64,000 nucleotides of DNA from Aeropyrum camini SY1 = JCM 12091. Lineage in GTDB: Archaea > Thermoproteota > Thermoprotei_A > Sulfolobales > Acidilobaceae. Numbering within the stretch: the first letter of the stretch is position 1; each line of letters opens with the position of its first letter. Positions 1 to 8,757 of the stretch are shown here, in pieces. The stretch lies in assembly GCF_000591035.1 (NCBI RefSeq), contig NC_022521.1, positions 1,488,001-1,552,000 on the forward strand. Direction: 5' to 3'. The notes under the pieces were generated by a model. The model was given only the letters and a program-made list of their open reading frames with translations. It did not search any database and was not told the DNA's origin. Both the position numbers and the translations under genes were made by a program.

Positions 1-1
1 G

Positions 2-667
2 CCTAGAAGGCCCCCACGCCTCTCGGCTAGACCTCTAACGAGTGTCGACAAGAACCTGCAGACAGCACTATCCCTGATTAACGAGGTCGCCAGCAGGATG
101 GGTATGCCGGAGATAGTGGTTGAGGATGCAAGCAAGATATATAGGGAGGCTATGGAGAAGGGGCTCACCAGGGGTAGGAGCATAGAGAGCATAGTCGCCG
201 CCTCCCTCTATGCAGCTTCGCGTATACACGGCCTGCCGCATAGCCTGACCGATATTATAAAGGCTATGAAGGGGAATGTTGATGCTGAGACTCGTAGGGA
301 TGTCGCCAGGAGCTATAGGCTCCTGGTGAGAGACCTTAACATAAAAATACCTGTGCGGAAGCCCGAGAACTTCGTCTACACTATAATAAGCGCATTAGGC
401 CTACCGGAGCACGTCGCCATAGAGGCTATCAAAATCATAGATCTCTCCCGGAAGAAAGGTCTAACAGCCGGTAAAGACCCGGGTGGACTTGCGGGAGCTG
501 CTGTATATCTAGCCGCTCTCAAACACGGAATCAGGAAGACACAGAAGGAAATAGCACATGTAGTGGGCGTTACCGAGGTTACGATCCGGAACAGATACAA
601 GGAGATAGCCCAGGCGCTGGGGATAGAGGAAGAGTTGGAGGAGAAGAGCGCCGAAGACAGAGGCTAG
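2..667 (+). CDS. tfb: Transcription initiation factor TFB (IIB), C-terminal part
   Basis: The reading frame is open from base 2, so the gene begins upstream of the window; the N-terminal zinc ribbon and B-finger are missing here. About 221 residues remain and cover the two cyclin-like repeats that bind TBP-TATA and the BRE. The first repeat holds RGRSIESIVAASLYAASR; the second holds GLTAGKDPGGLAGAAVYLAA, a hallmark of archaeal TFB. A helix-turn-helix near the end (TQKEIAHVVGVTEVTIRNRY) is the BRE-contacting element of the family. The role, recruiting RNA polymerase to promoters, is family knowledge. An internal ATG at 98 is not the start, because homologous sequence continues upstream of it. 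Confidence 0.93.
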   Translation, partial: PRRPPRLSARPLTSVDKNLQTALSLINEVASRMGMPEIVVEDASKIYREAMEKGLTRGRSIESIVAASLYAASRIHGLPHSLTDIIKAMKGNVDAETRRDVARSYRLLVRDLNIKIPVRKPENFVYTIISALGLPEHVAIEAIKIIDLSRKKGLTAGKDPGGLAGAAVYLAALKHGIRKTQKEIAHVVGVTEVTIRNRYKEIAQALGIEEELEEKSAEDRG

Positions 668-731
668 GTTTGCCTAAGGTAAACCGTAAACCTCACGGCG
701 AGGACCTCAAACAAAACCCCTTTTTAATCTT
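667..731 (+). terminator. Possible transcription terminator after tfb
   Basis: A small nested hairpin (GGTTT, CCT / AGG, AAACC; 667-685) starts on the last base of the tfb stop codon. About 35 nt later comes a T-run (721-725) within a T-rich stretch. Archaeal termination mainly needs T-runs, so the T-rich tract is the likelier signal and the hairpin may be incidental. Confidence 0.35.
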
Positions 732-797
732 TAGTCAAAGGCCACGGCTGTCTGGTCCTCCCTAATACTGTTCTCGGCTAGTACCAAACCTGTCTTT

Positions 798-1868
798 TCA
801 GGGAGCTCCCATCAGGACTTTGGGGCATTCCAACGGTGTTCCTATAGGTGCCAGGTAGGCCTTCTTAATAGCCTCCCTAGTCAAGCTCTCCGGGCTTGTA
901 TAGGGGTAGATCCTGTCTATGGCCACGCCCATATCCCTGAGAATCCTCATAACATGGTGCACCGTCTCGCCCGACCCCATTGTCTGTAACAGCACTACAG
1001 GCTTCTTGTCAGCATGGCTAGTGGCAACTGCTGCGCTCGCGACAGGTGGCATGACTGGGAGGGCGTATGCCAGCCTTTCAGGATCGTGGTGCCTCAGGAC
1101 CGCTACTATACCGCTGGGTGTGCAGTATGGGGCGCACCTGAGTCTGTAGCCCAGTATCGCCCTCCTCTTCCAAAGCCTGTAGTACTTCCGCTGGGTCTTT
1201 ATCAGGCTCAGCCCGTAGGTTCTTGCCATGCTTGCAACGCTCCGTAGGGCGTCTATGTTCGCCTCCAGTAGAAGGAGGACAACGACTTTGTCAGCGGGGT
1301 ACCTTCGGCCTGCGATGTCGGGAAGCCCTTTCTCATACACTTCCATAAACACTTTTTTCATACTGTCAAGAACACTCTTGTCAGGCTTGTAGTATGGATC
1401 CATCCGGATGTAGGGTATACTGGCCAGGGCGGGCCTCGAGCCCCATACCAGGCGTGCGAAATATATATCGTCTGCTTCAACGCTGTTGGCAAACTCTTCA
1501 AGACAGTTTTCGGGAACTATGAACGTTTGCATGAAACGGCCGTCGAGAAGCCTGGCTGTGCTCTTAGGCGGTACATCGGCTAGTATGGGGCTGTTGCCGA
1601 CTATGACGACCTGGCTAAGGTCGAGTCTCTCATAGTTTATAGAGACTCCAAACTGGAAGCCAGCAGCTCTGGCCCTCTGAACAAGCTTGTATAAATTTCT
1701 CTCTGCCAGGCCGAGCTTCTGTGCATAAGACTTTATAGAAGGCGGTAGGCCTTCCTCCGTTGAGTAACGGGTTAAAGCCTCAATGATCTGTGCTAGCCTA
1801 AAATCAATCATGTTGTTTTTTATAACTCTTGATACTCTTGCCCTCTTAACCTCCACCTCTTCGGACAT
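798..1868 (-). CDS. Helix-turn-helix protein of unknown function
   Basis: A 356-residue protein. The N-terminal 75 or so residues look like a helix-turn-helix unit: a helical stretch, then PPSIKSYAQKLGLAERNLYKLVQRARAAG, with the turn around KLGLAERNLY. The remaining 280 residues are soluble and not recognised; the segment QVVIVGNSPILADVPP and the proline-rich PVMPPVASAAVA stand out. No membrane segments are visible. It may be a DNA-binding regulator with a ligand or partner domain, but that is inferred from the HTH alone. The ATG at 1868 is followed by a basic N-terminus, and the AT-rich stretch just upstream (1880-1925) is a plausible promoter region. It converges on tfb. Confidence 0.8.
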   Translation of the reverse strand: MSEEVEVKRARVSRVIKNNMIDFRLAQIIEALTRYSTEEGLPPSIKSYAQKLGLAERNLYKLVQRARAAGFQFGVSINYERLDLSQVVIVGNSPILADVPPKSTARLLDGRFMQTFIVPENCLEEFANSVEADDIYFARLVWGSRPALASIPYIRMDPYYKPDKSVLDSMKKVFMEVYEKGLPDIAGRRYPADKVVVLLLLEANIDALRSVASMARTYGLSLIKTQRKYYRLWKRRAILGYRLRCAPYCTPSGIVAVLRHHDPERLAYALPVMPPVASAAVATSHADKKPVVLLQTMGSGETVHHVMRILRDMGVAIDRIYPYTSPESLTREAIKKAYLAPIGTPLECPKVLMGAP

Positions 1869-2379
1869 TTCCTGTTACACACCATAACATAATGATATGC
1901 ATTGATTATTAATAAATTTTACATATTATCGAAGGGAGGTATCGGGCTTTGGGAATATCTGAAAAATATGAGTATAAAGTGATATATCGTATTGACCTAG
2001 TAAGTATTAGGCCATACACAGTTAAGAGCATGAGTTTAGACCGATAGCCCCCTAGTACTAACACCTAGCCTTCTCGATCGATGATCACTATAAAGCTTCT
2101 CACTGTAAATTACCTAACTTACGGGTGGGCCCCGGACTATGCTAGCTTCTTTGCGACGCTCCCGCAACCCGGGGGATGGATGACCGGGGCCCCTCCCGGC
2201 CTTTTATAAACGATGAGAATTAGAGCCTGTTCTACACAGGATGAGACTAGGTTTATCCTTGGGAGGAGTAAACGCTCAGCTGTGCATTCTTTCCAGCGGG
2301 GCTATTGAATCCGAGCGACGCTTCGGGTATACTCCAGGTTTTTACCCTGGGGTTTCATCTAGTTTGGAGGGGGATTGTT
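1869..2379. other. Non-coding stretch between divergent genes
   Basis: About 510 nt between the HTH gene and the DUF711 gene. The first 230 nt are AT-rich and probably hold the reverse-strand promoter. The rest has a TATA-like box (ACTATAAAGC, around 2088-2097), a GC-rich stem (2127-2192), and a second TATA-like box (CTTTTATAAAC, 2201-2211) that probably drives the DUF711 gene. A short open frame from 2241 overlaps that gene in another phase and resembles no known protein. Confidence 0.5.
2121..2200 (+). ncRNA. Candidate small structured RNA
   Basis: GGGCCCCGG (2127-2135) pairs perfectly with CCGGGGCCC (2184-2192) and encloses about 48 nt, with an inner TTGCG/CGCAA hairpin (2151-2155 with 2163-2167). 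A TATA-like box lies about 28 nt upstream of the element's start, and it ends in a pyrimidine-rich tract with TTTT. It has no tRNA T-loop or H/ACA tail, so the class is unknown. A leader or attenuator of the DUF711 gene is an alternative. Confidence 0.3.
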
Positions 2380-3477
2380 TTGGCAGACCCTGGGTTCAAG
2401 TTAAGGGCTATTACGATCCATTTTGAGGCCAACGCTGATGTAGGCATTATCGAGGATTCAGTCTTTAAGGCTAAGGAGGTTATTGATCGTGTAACCGCTG
2501 AGAGGGGTGTTGAGGTTTGGAGCCTCAGGGCGGTGCTAGCGTCAGGGGGTAATATTGCGGAGTCTGTGAGGAGGGCGGCCGAGCTGGAGCATCTAGTCGA
2601 AGGCGAGGGAGTATTTATAAATCTCGGCCTACATAGAGCTTCGCCCAGCGATTTTGATGCTGTAAATGACATCCTCGAGAGAGGGTTCTTCCTAAGCTTG
2701 GCACTCGTCGAGGGCTCCTGGGAAGAGGCTAGAGGCTACTCCCGCCTTATACACAGCCTGAGCGATAAGAGCCCTGATCTTGCAGTGCACATAGGTTTAA
2801 ACCCGCTGGGAACAGGCCTTCTAACCCCTTACTTCCCGCTCGCAACCAGCCCGGGCAGGGCCAGGAGTGTGACTGCGGCTCTCCTATACCCGAGGTTCCT
2901 GTTGGAGAGCTTTAGAACAGGCGGGCTCTCGGCTGTAGGCGATTCCATCGTTTATGCGGCACGCGTCTCGAAAGAGTATACCGAGGCTGTGGCGAAGGCT
3001 GTAGGCGGGTCGTTCGCCGGTGTAGATTTAAGCGTCTCGCCCTGGATGGAGGAGTCTAGCCTTGCACTCGTAGAGGAAGTTGCTGGCGTTAGGCTTCCGG
3101 AGCCGGGATTCGCCCACGGTCTAAGGCTTGTTAACGAGACGATAGCCGATGCAGCTTCCAGGCTGGGGAAAACCGTTGGTTTCAACGAGGTTCAACTCCC
3201 TGTTGCGGAGGATTCTAAGCTGAAAGTCAGGGTTGCTGAGCTTGAGACCTCGGCTAGGGATCTCCTTAGGCTTTCAGGAGTGTGTCTAGCTGGCCTCGAT
3301 ATGGCAGTGACCCCGGCTTCTATAGACAGTGTTGCCGGGCTCTTTCTAGATGCAAGGGCTTACTCTAGGACGAAGGGCGGCGTAGTAGGTGTTAGAATAA
3401 TCCCTATAGACGGGGTGGAGCCTGGCGACGAGGTTTTCCTGAAGAGGTTTGGGGAGGTCCCTGTTATCCCGCTCTGA
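2380..3477 (+). CDS. DUF711 (UPF0210 / PFL-like) family protein
   Basis: From TTG at 2380 the protein has 365 residues, beginning MADPGFKLRAITIHFE. The sequence matches the DUF711 family as I know it, including the N-terminal LRAITIHFEA and the central GINPLGTGLLTPYFP-like stretch (here GLNPLGTGLLTPYFPLA). The family is related to anaerobic ribonucleotide reductase and pyruvate formate-lyase folds, and its function is unknown. TTG 2380 is preferred over an in-frame start at 2305 because GGAGGGG (2367-2373) sits just upstream and family homology begins here. The TATA box at about 2201-2211 would give a leader of roughly 150 nt, unless a closer promoter exists. Confidence 0.85.
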   Translation: MADPGFKLRAITIHFEANADVGIIEDSVFKAKEVIDRVTAERGVEVWSLRAVLASGGNIAESVRRAAELEHLVEGEGVFINLGLHRASPSDFDAVNDILERGFFLSLALVEGSWEEARGYSRLIHSLSDKSPDLAVHIGLNPLGTGLLTPYFPLATSPGRARSVTAALLYPRFLLESFRTGGLSAVGDSIVYAARVSKEYTEAVAKAVGGSFAGVDLSVSPWMEESSLALVEEVAGVRLPEPGFAHGLRLVNETIADAASRLGKTVGFNEVQLPVAEDSKLKVRVAELETSARDLLRLSGVCLAGLDMAVTPASIDSVAGLFLDARAYSRTKGGVVGVRIIPIDGVEPGDEVFLKRFGEVPVIPL

Positions 3478-3491
3478 AGGGGAACCCCCTT

Positions 3492-3923
3492 CTAATATCT
3501 TATCTCCCACCCTACTACGGCTAGGATAATGGATATTAAGGTGACAGCTATAATATGGGCAGCCATGTCGACTCTACTTATACTATACCCTCGTCTATGC
3601 CTCCTTATTATCCTGAACCGGGCGTCAACAGCCAACAACACTATGGCGGCCAAGAGCAGTATCTTAAGGTTGACTAGGCTGCTGACGGCTCCGCGGGGCC
3701 AGCCAAGCTGGGTTGCCATGTACATCCCAGTGATAGCCGCTACCGCCAGACTCGGCAACCCTATTTTCTCGTAGACGCTTTCAAATTCCTGGAGAGGTCT
3801 GAAATCACCCGTGGTTATGAACCTGGGTAGGTATCCTAAGGCAATTATGATATGACCGCCTATCCAAATAGAAGCCGCAAGCACATGAAGCAGCTGGGCG
3901 ATCTGGTAAGCTGTAGCCAACAC
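3492..3923 (-). CDS. CopD-like four-helix membrane protein
   Basis: A 143-residue membrane protein with about four transmembrane helices, starting around residues 5-25 (AYQIAQLLHVLAASIWIGGHIIIALGYLP). The His in LLHVLAASIWIGGH and the final His in DMAAHIIAVTLI are typical of CopD / DUF2269-like proteins, where such histidines may bind haem or copper. The substrate is not known. It is convergent with the DUF711 gene, with 14 nt between stops. A TATA-like TTTAGCTTAAT on the reverse strand just upstream (about 3960-3970) may be its promoter. Confidence 0.75.
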   Translation of the reverse strand: MLATAYQIAQLLHVLAASIWIGGHIIIALGYLPRFITTGDFRPLQEFESVYEKIGLPSLAVAAITGMYMATQLGWPRGAVSSLVNLKILLLAAIVLLAVDARFRIIRRHRRGYSISRVDMAAHIIAVTLISIILAVVGWEIRY

Positions 3924-4282
3924 TAACCCCCTGAAATCCTGCGTGTGTTATAGCAGTCATTAAGCTAAACTCCGTCCCTGTATTTCCTATCAGCTGGTCT
4001 GGTCTCCTCTATTCTCTTAAACTAAAGCCAAAATCCCGTTGGCCCGGTAACCTGGAACCGGTGTTTGTTTCGGCCCATGTAACCGCAGGTGCTGTGAAAA
4101 ATTTGTCATGGAAAGTATTCTTATATGCTCTTGGGGCAGCTTCTAATTGGGTAGTCAGTTGGACTAGGAGTCTTCACCGGTGCCTTGCGGCACCTCAGTC
4201 CGGGTTTTACTCTCCATCCTACCCGGGTTAGCCTTGTAACCTTGTGATTCCGCTCTGGGGAGGATGCATGCTGGTTCTGGAG
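3924..4282. other. Intergenic region holding an RNA candidate
   Basis: This stretch of 359 nt lies between two reverse-strand genes. The part near 3950-4000 likely carries the promoter of the CopD-like gene. The part from 4117 to 4241 has a forward TATA-like box and a strongly structured sequence described separately. Nothing protein-like was seen. Confidence 0.5.
4149..4241 (+). ncRNA. Candidate structured RNA with its own TATA box
   Basis: TTCTTATATG (4117-4126) lies about 27 nt upstream of GGGTAG (4149-4154), the usual spacing to an archaeal start site, preceded by a purine-rich GGAAAG resembling BRE. Nested stems follow: GGGTAG with CTACCC (4219-4224), GGACT (4161-4165) with AGTCC (4197-4201), and GGTGCC/GGCACC around a TTGC loop. 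A further hairpin GGTTA/TAACC (4226-4230 with 4237-4241) follows directly. It is not a tRNA. It could be an H/ACA-like guide, but the 3' side of the pocket is too large and no ACA tail is seen. Confidence 0.4.
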
Positions 4283-5146
4283 TCAGCAACCTTCTGTTAT
4301 CCTTCTAAGCCTTTCTGCTAGTGATGCCAATAGCCTGGCTTTTTCCTTGTCTATCGGGTTCCAGGGTTTTCCTCCGAGCTTTATGCTAGAACCTATTATG
4401 AACCCGTCTGCTATGTGCCAGTATTTCGATAGGTTTAGCTGTGATATGCCGCTTCCAACTATTGTTTTAACATCATATTCTGCGGCTGTCCTGGCCGCGG
4501 TGACTACCTCGTCAGTGTCTGGAGGTCCTCCCGTGGCGTGGCCGGTTATTACTATTGCCGCTATTGGTACTCCGCTCCTCTCTATACAGTCTCTGACAGT
4601 CTGGGCTATGTTTGTCTCAGCCAGTGGGTAGCTGTGTTTCACGTCAACATCCGCTAGCATTTCTATACGTCTCTCCTCTAAAATGCCTAGTAGTGCTAGG
4701 CTTTTCGCGAGGCGGGCGGCGTCGGGCTCTATGATACCCTCGGGGGACAGTCGGGTCTCGCACAGGCTGTTTATACGTATGAAGCTCCCCCCGCCTGAGT
4801 AGGCAGAGGCTAGTGCTTCAACGCTACCGTTTCTGAGCATGTTGACCCCTATAGGTATGTTTAACCTCGAAGCCACCTCCCTCACAATCCTGGTCATGGC
4901 CGCCACTTGCATGAGGCCCGGGTTCTTCGGGTAGGGAGTGTCACCGTAGTTCTCCAGTATAACCCCTTCGAAGCCCGCCTCCTCGTATACGGAGGCCTCT
5001 GACACGGCGTACTCTATTATATCTTCGAGGCTCCATAGCTTCCCGAGCCTGGGGGGGTAGCGGCGGGTTCTGTAGCCTGTCGAGCCTGGTAGCGGCGGGA
5101 GGTGTACTACCCCGATGAGCGGTTTACACTTGTCGAACACTCCCAA
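4283..5146 (-). CDS. BtpA family TIM-barrel protein
   Basis: A 287-residue protein matching the BtpA/SgcQ family. It starts with KPLIGVVHLPPLPGSTGY, then has EAGFEGVILENYGDTPY, LADVDVKHSYPL and a C-terminal DGFIIGSSIKLGGKPWNPID, all family landmarks of a phosphate-binding TIM-barrel. BtpA is linked to photosystem I stability in cyanobacteria, but archaeal members must do something else; the archaeal substrate is unknown. It follows the leucyl aminopeptidase gene by 3 nt, so the two are likely co-transcribed and translationally linked. Confidence 0.87.
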   Translation of the reverse strand: MGVFDKCKPLIGVVHLPPLPGSTGYRTRRYPPRLGKLWSLEDIIEYAVSEASVYEEAGFEGVILENYGDTPYPKNPGLMQVAAMTRIVREVASRLNIPIGVNMLRNGSVEALASAYSGGGSFIRINSLCETRLSPEGIIEPDAARLAKSLALLGILEERRIEMLADVDVKHSYPLAETNIAQTVRDCIERSGVPIAAIVITGHATGGPPDTDEVVTAARTAAEYDVKTIVGSGISQLNLSKYWHIADGFIIGSSIKLGGKPWNPIDKEKARLLASLAERLRRITEGC

Positions 5147-5149
5147 CGG

Positions 5150-6628
5150 CTAGCCACCCCCTCCCGCCCGGCTGTTGAGGACCTCTATCAGAAGCCTCAC
5201 ACCATACCCGGGAGCCATGCCCTTCTCCGGCCAGTAGGGCGGTGCTAGGCTCCCCGCCTCGAAAGCTATGCCTGGCCCCGCTATATCCAGGTGTGCGAAC
5301 TCCTTACCGTGTGCGAACCTTTCTAGGAAGAGGGCGCCGAATATGGCTCCCCCGTATCTCTGGGCGGCGTTCACTATCTCCCCGGCTTGTGCAGGCTGTG
5401 TCAGGCTCTTGGCATACTCGTCTTCCATCGGCATCCTCCAAAGCTTCTCTCCAGTTATCTTTGAGGCTTCTTCGAAAGCCTTTGCCAGGCTGTCACTGCG
5501 GGTGAAGAGGCCAGCTATGAGCGGCCCTAGGGCCACTACAATGGCGCCCGTCAGGGTGGCAAGATCTATAACGGTCTTCGCCCCGAGCTGTTTTGCAGCA
5601 TAGGCTATAGCATCCGCTAGAATTAGTCTTCCCTCTGCGTCCGTGTTAGTTATTTCAACTAGCGTGCCGTCCCACATTCTTATGACGTCGCTTGGCAGGT
5701 ATGACGAGCCGCTGGGAACGTTTATAACAGCTGGTATAAGGCCTACGAGGTTAGCCTTAATCCCCAGCCTAGCTGCCGCCCATAGGGCTCCTGCAACTGC
5801 TGCTCCGCCAGCTTTATCAGCCCTCATCAGGGTCATGCCCTGGCTTGGCTTGAGGTTGATGCCTCCGCTGTCGAATACAACCGCCTTTCCTACGAGTGCT
5901 ATAGGCTCGCCGGAACCGCCCGTGTACCTTATTATTATCAGTCTAGGCTTCTCATCACTACCCATACCAACACTCACTATACCCCCGAAACCATCCTCAA
6001 CCAGCCTCTCGTAGCTGAATATCTCTACGTCAACATTATCGAACTGGGAGAAGAGGTCCTTAACAGTGGCGGCCAGCTTAGCCGGAGGTAGCCTGTGCGG
6101 CGGCGCGTTTGCTATATCTCTAGCTAGATAAACCCCCTCTGCAATAGCCTGTGCATAGTCTACCCTAGGACTGCCTCCGTACAGCCAGAGCTTCTGGAGC
6201 TTCCTCTTCCTGGTGTTCTTGAACTCCTCAAGCCTGTAGGCGCCGAGGAGAGATCCGATTAGAGCTTCGGTGGAAGAATTGGAATCCAAGCCCGATAGGT
6301 AGAGCTGGGCTTCCTCGAACGAGTCTATAACCTGTCTCGATGCCGCTGCAAACCCCCTTCTAACCCCCTCAAGATCGCCTGGTGCACCGCAGCCAGCAGT
6401 AACAACCAACCCGCCTTTATAAGGGAGTTTTGCGGTGCTCCCAGGCTCGGGTGAGACGGCCTTCGAGACATAGCCGTCTCTAATCAGAGAGGCTAGGTCC
6501 TCGGGAAGCCCCTCGGGAAGCTTTATGGAGTCGCCCTCCTTGAACACGGGGACTATGACTGGCGTCCGCCTCCCGAAGAACGCTTCGTCTGAGGCGGTAA
6601 CACTGGGTGGCTTAGTGTATAGAACCAT
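5150..6628 (-). CDS. pepA: Leucyl aminopeptidase (M17)
   Basis: A 492-residue M17 metallopeptidase that removes N-terminal residues from peptides in the cytosol with two bound metal ions. The C-terminal catalytic half shows the metal-binding Lys and Asp in VGKAVVFDSGGINLKPS, the third ligand in LMRADKAGGAAV and the signature NTDAEGRLILADAIAYA with its Asp, Glu and catalytic Arg. The N-terminal third is the less conserved macro-like domain. Length is normal for the family. It is the first gene of a two-gene reverse unit with the BtpA-like gene. The ATG at 6628 is taken as the start. It may recycle peptides left by the proteasome and CDC48 system. Confidence 0.95.
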   Translation of the reverse strand: MVLYTKPPSVTASDEAFFGRRTPVIVPVFKEGDSIKLPEGLPEDLASLIRDGYVSKAVSPEPGSTAKLPYKGGLVVTAGCGAPGDLEGVRRGFAAASRQVIDSFEEAQLYLSGLDSNSSTEALIGSLLGAYRLEEFKNTRKRKLQKLWLYGGSPRVDYAQAIAEGVYLARDIANAPPHRLPPAKLAATVKDLFSQFDNVDVEIFSYERLVEDGFGGIVSVGMGSDEKPRLIIIRYTGGSGEPIALVGKAVVFDSGGINLKPSQGMTLMRADKAGGAAVAGALWAAARLGIKANLVGLIPAVINVPSGSSYLPSDVIRMWDGTLVEITNTDAEGRLILADAIAYAAKQLGAKTVIDLATLTGAIVVALGPLIAGLFTRSDSLAKAFEEASKITGEKLWRMPMEDEYAKSLTQPAQAGEIVNAAQRYGGAIFGALFLERFAHGKEFAHLDIAGPGIAFEAGSLAPPYWPEKGMAPGYGVRLLIEVLNSRAGGGG

Positions 6629-6891
6629 AGAGGCTCCACCATAACCCCTCTATCGAGCCTGTCTGTAATATCTATTACCGGACGGTTTGCTCGGGGCCGG
6701 GCGACACTGGCATGTTGGAGGGCGTTAATGAATATTAGAGATGGAGGCTAAAGTGTTCAAGTGGACCCGTGCCCGCCGTAGGCCCGCGTGTCACGCGGAG
6801 GGCGATGAAGGCGGGTGCCTTGCGGCCGGATCCCTCCATCACCCTAAATATCACCCTTAGCCAGCTGAAACTCAAAAACGGGGCTAGATAT

Positions 6892-8430
6892 ATGGGTAAG
6901 GCCTGGGATCTAGACAGCGTCCTGGTAGTAGACTTTGGAGGCCAGTATGCCCACCTCATCGCACGGAGGATAAGAGAGCTGGGTGTTTACAGCGAGATTG
7001 TACCGGCTGTTAACCTAGATGCTGTTGGCGATGCAGTTTCCCGGTCGGCTGGGGTCATTTTAAGCGGAGGCCCAGGCAGTGTGTGGGAGTCCCGGCACGA
7101 CGAGGCGGCGTTAATGGCGATTGAATCCGGAAAACCCGTCCTGGGTATATGCTATGGCCACCAGCTCCTCGCGAAGGTGTTGGGAGGCGAGGTGGGCAGG
7201 AGCCCCCTCCCCGAGTTCGGCCCCACCGAGGTCGAGGTCCTCGACCACGGCCTTCTGCTAGACGGCCTTCCAGCTAAGTTTAAGGTCTGGATGAGCCATT
7301 ACGACGCAGTTCTACGGCCCCCCCGTGGAGCCAAAGTCTTGGCTAGGAGCCCCGGGAGCCCCGTTGCTGCTATGGAGCTGGGGAGCCGGGTTTTCGGTGT
7401 TCAGTGGCACCCGGAGGTTAGGCATAGCCAGTTCGGTATGGAGTTGTTGGATAACTTCCTTTCAGTTGTTGGAGTCCCCCGGAGCTGGAGACCAGGGGAT
7501 ATGGTGTCTGAGCTTGTGGAGGGTGTCAGGCTGCAGGTCGGCGATGCACGTGCTGTAGCTGCGGTTAGCGGCGGCGTTGACAGCACTGTAGCCGCCCTCA
7601 TCGCCAAGAAAGCCCTAGGAGACAGGCTACACCCGGTCTTCATAGATCATGGATTACATCCGGAGGGCGAGGTGGAGAGAGTTCTAAAACTACTATCCAC
7701 AGTTGGTATAGAGCCCATGATTATCGACGCTGGGGAGCAGTTTCTATCCGCACTGGAAGGGGTGGCTGATCCTGAGGAGAAGAGGCGTGTGGTGGGCCGT
7801 CTCTACGCTGAGGTCCTGGAGCTAGTGGCCCGGGAGTTAGGGGCAGAATATCTAGTGCAGGGGACTATCTACCCGGATGTCATAGAGAGTGGGGCCAGCC
7901 CCGGGGCAGACGTTATAAAGACGCACCATAACGTCGGGGGTCTTCCCAGGGATATGGGGCTAAAGCTGGTTGAGCCGCTTAGACTCTTCTACAAGGATGA
8001 GGTTAGGGTTATCGCCGAGAAGCTGGGAATCCCGAGGGAGCTGGTGTGGAAACAGCCCGTACCCGGGCCTGGGCTGGCTGTGAGGGTGGAAGGGCCTCTG
8101 ACGCGGGAGAAGCTGAGGATAGTCCGCCATGCAGACGCCATAGTTAGGGAAGAGGTGGAGTCGGCTGGCCTGAGTGGGAGGCTTTGGCAGTACTTTGCTG
8201 TTCTAACTGCTTCAAAGGCAACGGGGGTGAGGGGAGACTCCAGGAGCTACGGCTATGTGGTCGCCTTGAGGGCTGTGGAGTCTATGGACGCGATGACTGC
8301 AAAGCCTGCGGAGCTGCCGTGGTGGCTTCTTGAGCGGATAGCGTGGCGGATAACTAGCGAGATACCCGAGGTCGTCAGGGTTGTGTATGATATCACCAGC
8401 AAGCCTCCCTCAACGATAGAGTGGGAGTGA
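6892..8430 (+). CDS. guaA: GMP synthase (glutamine-hydrolysing)
   Basis: A 512-residue single-chain GMP synthase that converts XMP to GMP using ATP and glutamine. Residues 1 to about 195 are the class I amidotransferase domain, with the nucleophile in GICYGHQ and the His-Glu pair in GVQWHPEV. The ATP-pyrophosphatase domain follows with the P-loop AVSGGVDSTVAA. The C-terminal dimerisation domain ends DITSKPPSTIEWE, the family terminus. ATG 6892 fits family length; the frame is open back to a GTG at 6769, but that would add 41 unmatched residues. CCTAAATATC (6843-6852) is a plausible TATA box. Many archaea split this enzyme into two subunits; here it is fused. Confidence 0.95.
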   Translation: MGKAWDLDSVLVVDFGGQYAHLIARRIRELGVYSEIVPAVNLDAVGDAVSRSAGVILSGGPGSVWESRHDEAALMAIESGKPVLGICYGHQLLAKVLGGEVGRSPLPEFGPTEVEVLDHGLLLDGLPAKFKVWMSHYDAVLRPPRGAKVLARSPGSPVAAMELGSRVFGVQWHPEVRHSQFGMELLDNFLSVVGVPRSWRPGDMVSELVEGVRLQVGDARAVAAVSGGVDSTVAALIAKKALGDRLHPVFIDHGLHPEGEVERVLKLLSTVGIEPMIIDAGEQFLSALEGVADPEEKRRVVGRLYAEVLELVARELGAEYLVQGTIYPDVIESGASPGADVIKTHHNVGGLPRDMGLKLVEPLRLFYKDEVRVIAEKLGIPRELVWKQPVPGPGLAVRVEGPLTREKLRIVRHADAIVREEVESAGLSGRLWQYFAVLTASKATGVRGDSRSYGYVVALRAVESMDAMTAKPAELPWWLLERIAWRITSEIPEVVRVVYDITSKPPSTIEWE

Positions 8431-8457
8431 GTGAAAGAATCGTTTATCTATATGAGG

Positions 8458-8757
8458 CTATTCCTCCCCCTTTAATATCTCGTCGAGGTCGAGCTCTATT
8501 ACCTGTCCGGGACGCCGGGGCGGCTCCTCGCCACGTGCGGCCGCCTCCTCGTCACCACCGGTCTTCATCTTCTGTATAGGAGCCTTCCAGCTGTAGCCGC
8601 ACTCCCGGCAGGTTAAGACTGCCATGACAGTTATGGTTATTCTACCGTACCTGTCGGGAAGTGGCGATACTAGTGTCCACGTCTTCTCAACCTCTCCCGC
8701 CCTAGCGCCGCAGGAGGGGCATATGTACGGGTCCTTCTGCTTCTTCCTCCTAGCCAA
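8458..8757 (-). CDS. Small zinc-ribbon protein
   Basis: A 99-residue protein starting MARRKKQKDPYICPSCG. Two Cys pairs, CPSC near residue 13 and CREC near residue 50, form a zinc ribbon like those in TFS and ribosomal or transcription proteins. The C-terminal half is charged and acidic (ELDLDEILKGEE) and probably disordered. TTG at 8757 is chosen because GAGGTGG lies upstream and it overlaps the stop of the MscS gene as TTGGCTAG; an ATG at 8781 would overlap more deeply. It probably shares a transcript with the channel gene. A role with nucleic acid or RNA polymerase is only a guess. Confidence 0.72.
   Translation of the reverse strand: MARRKKQKDPYICPSCGARAGEVEKTWTLVSPLPDRYGRITITVMAVLTCRECGYSWKAPIQKMKTGGDEEAAARGEEPPRRPGQVIELDLDEILKGEE

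Noticed and set aside
2127-2192. tRNA gene
   Set aside because: A 9-bp closing stem is present, but there is no T-loop (TTCRA), no D-arm and no anticodon arm.
2241-2426. 61-residue ORF before the DUF711 gene
   Set aside because: It overlaps the DUF711 gene in another phase, has no recognisable family and lies in the likely leader.
6769-6891. N-terminal extension of GMP synthase or a C/D RNA (GATGAAG, CTGA)
   Set aside because: The extension lacks family similarity. The RNA boxes lack D' and C', and the hairpin CCGCG/CGCGG is expected by chance at this GC content.
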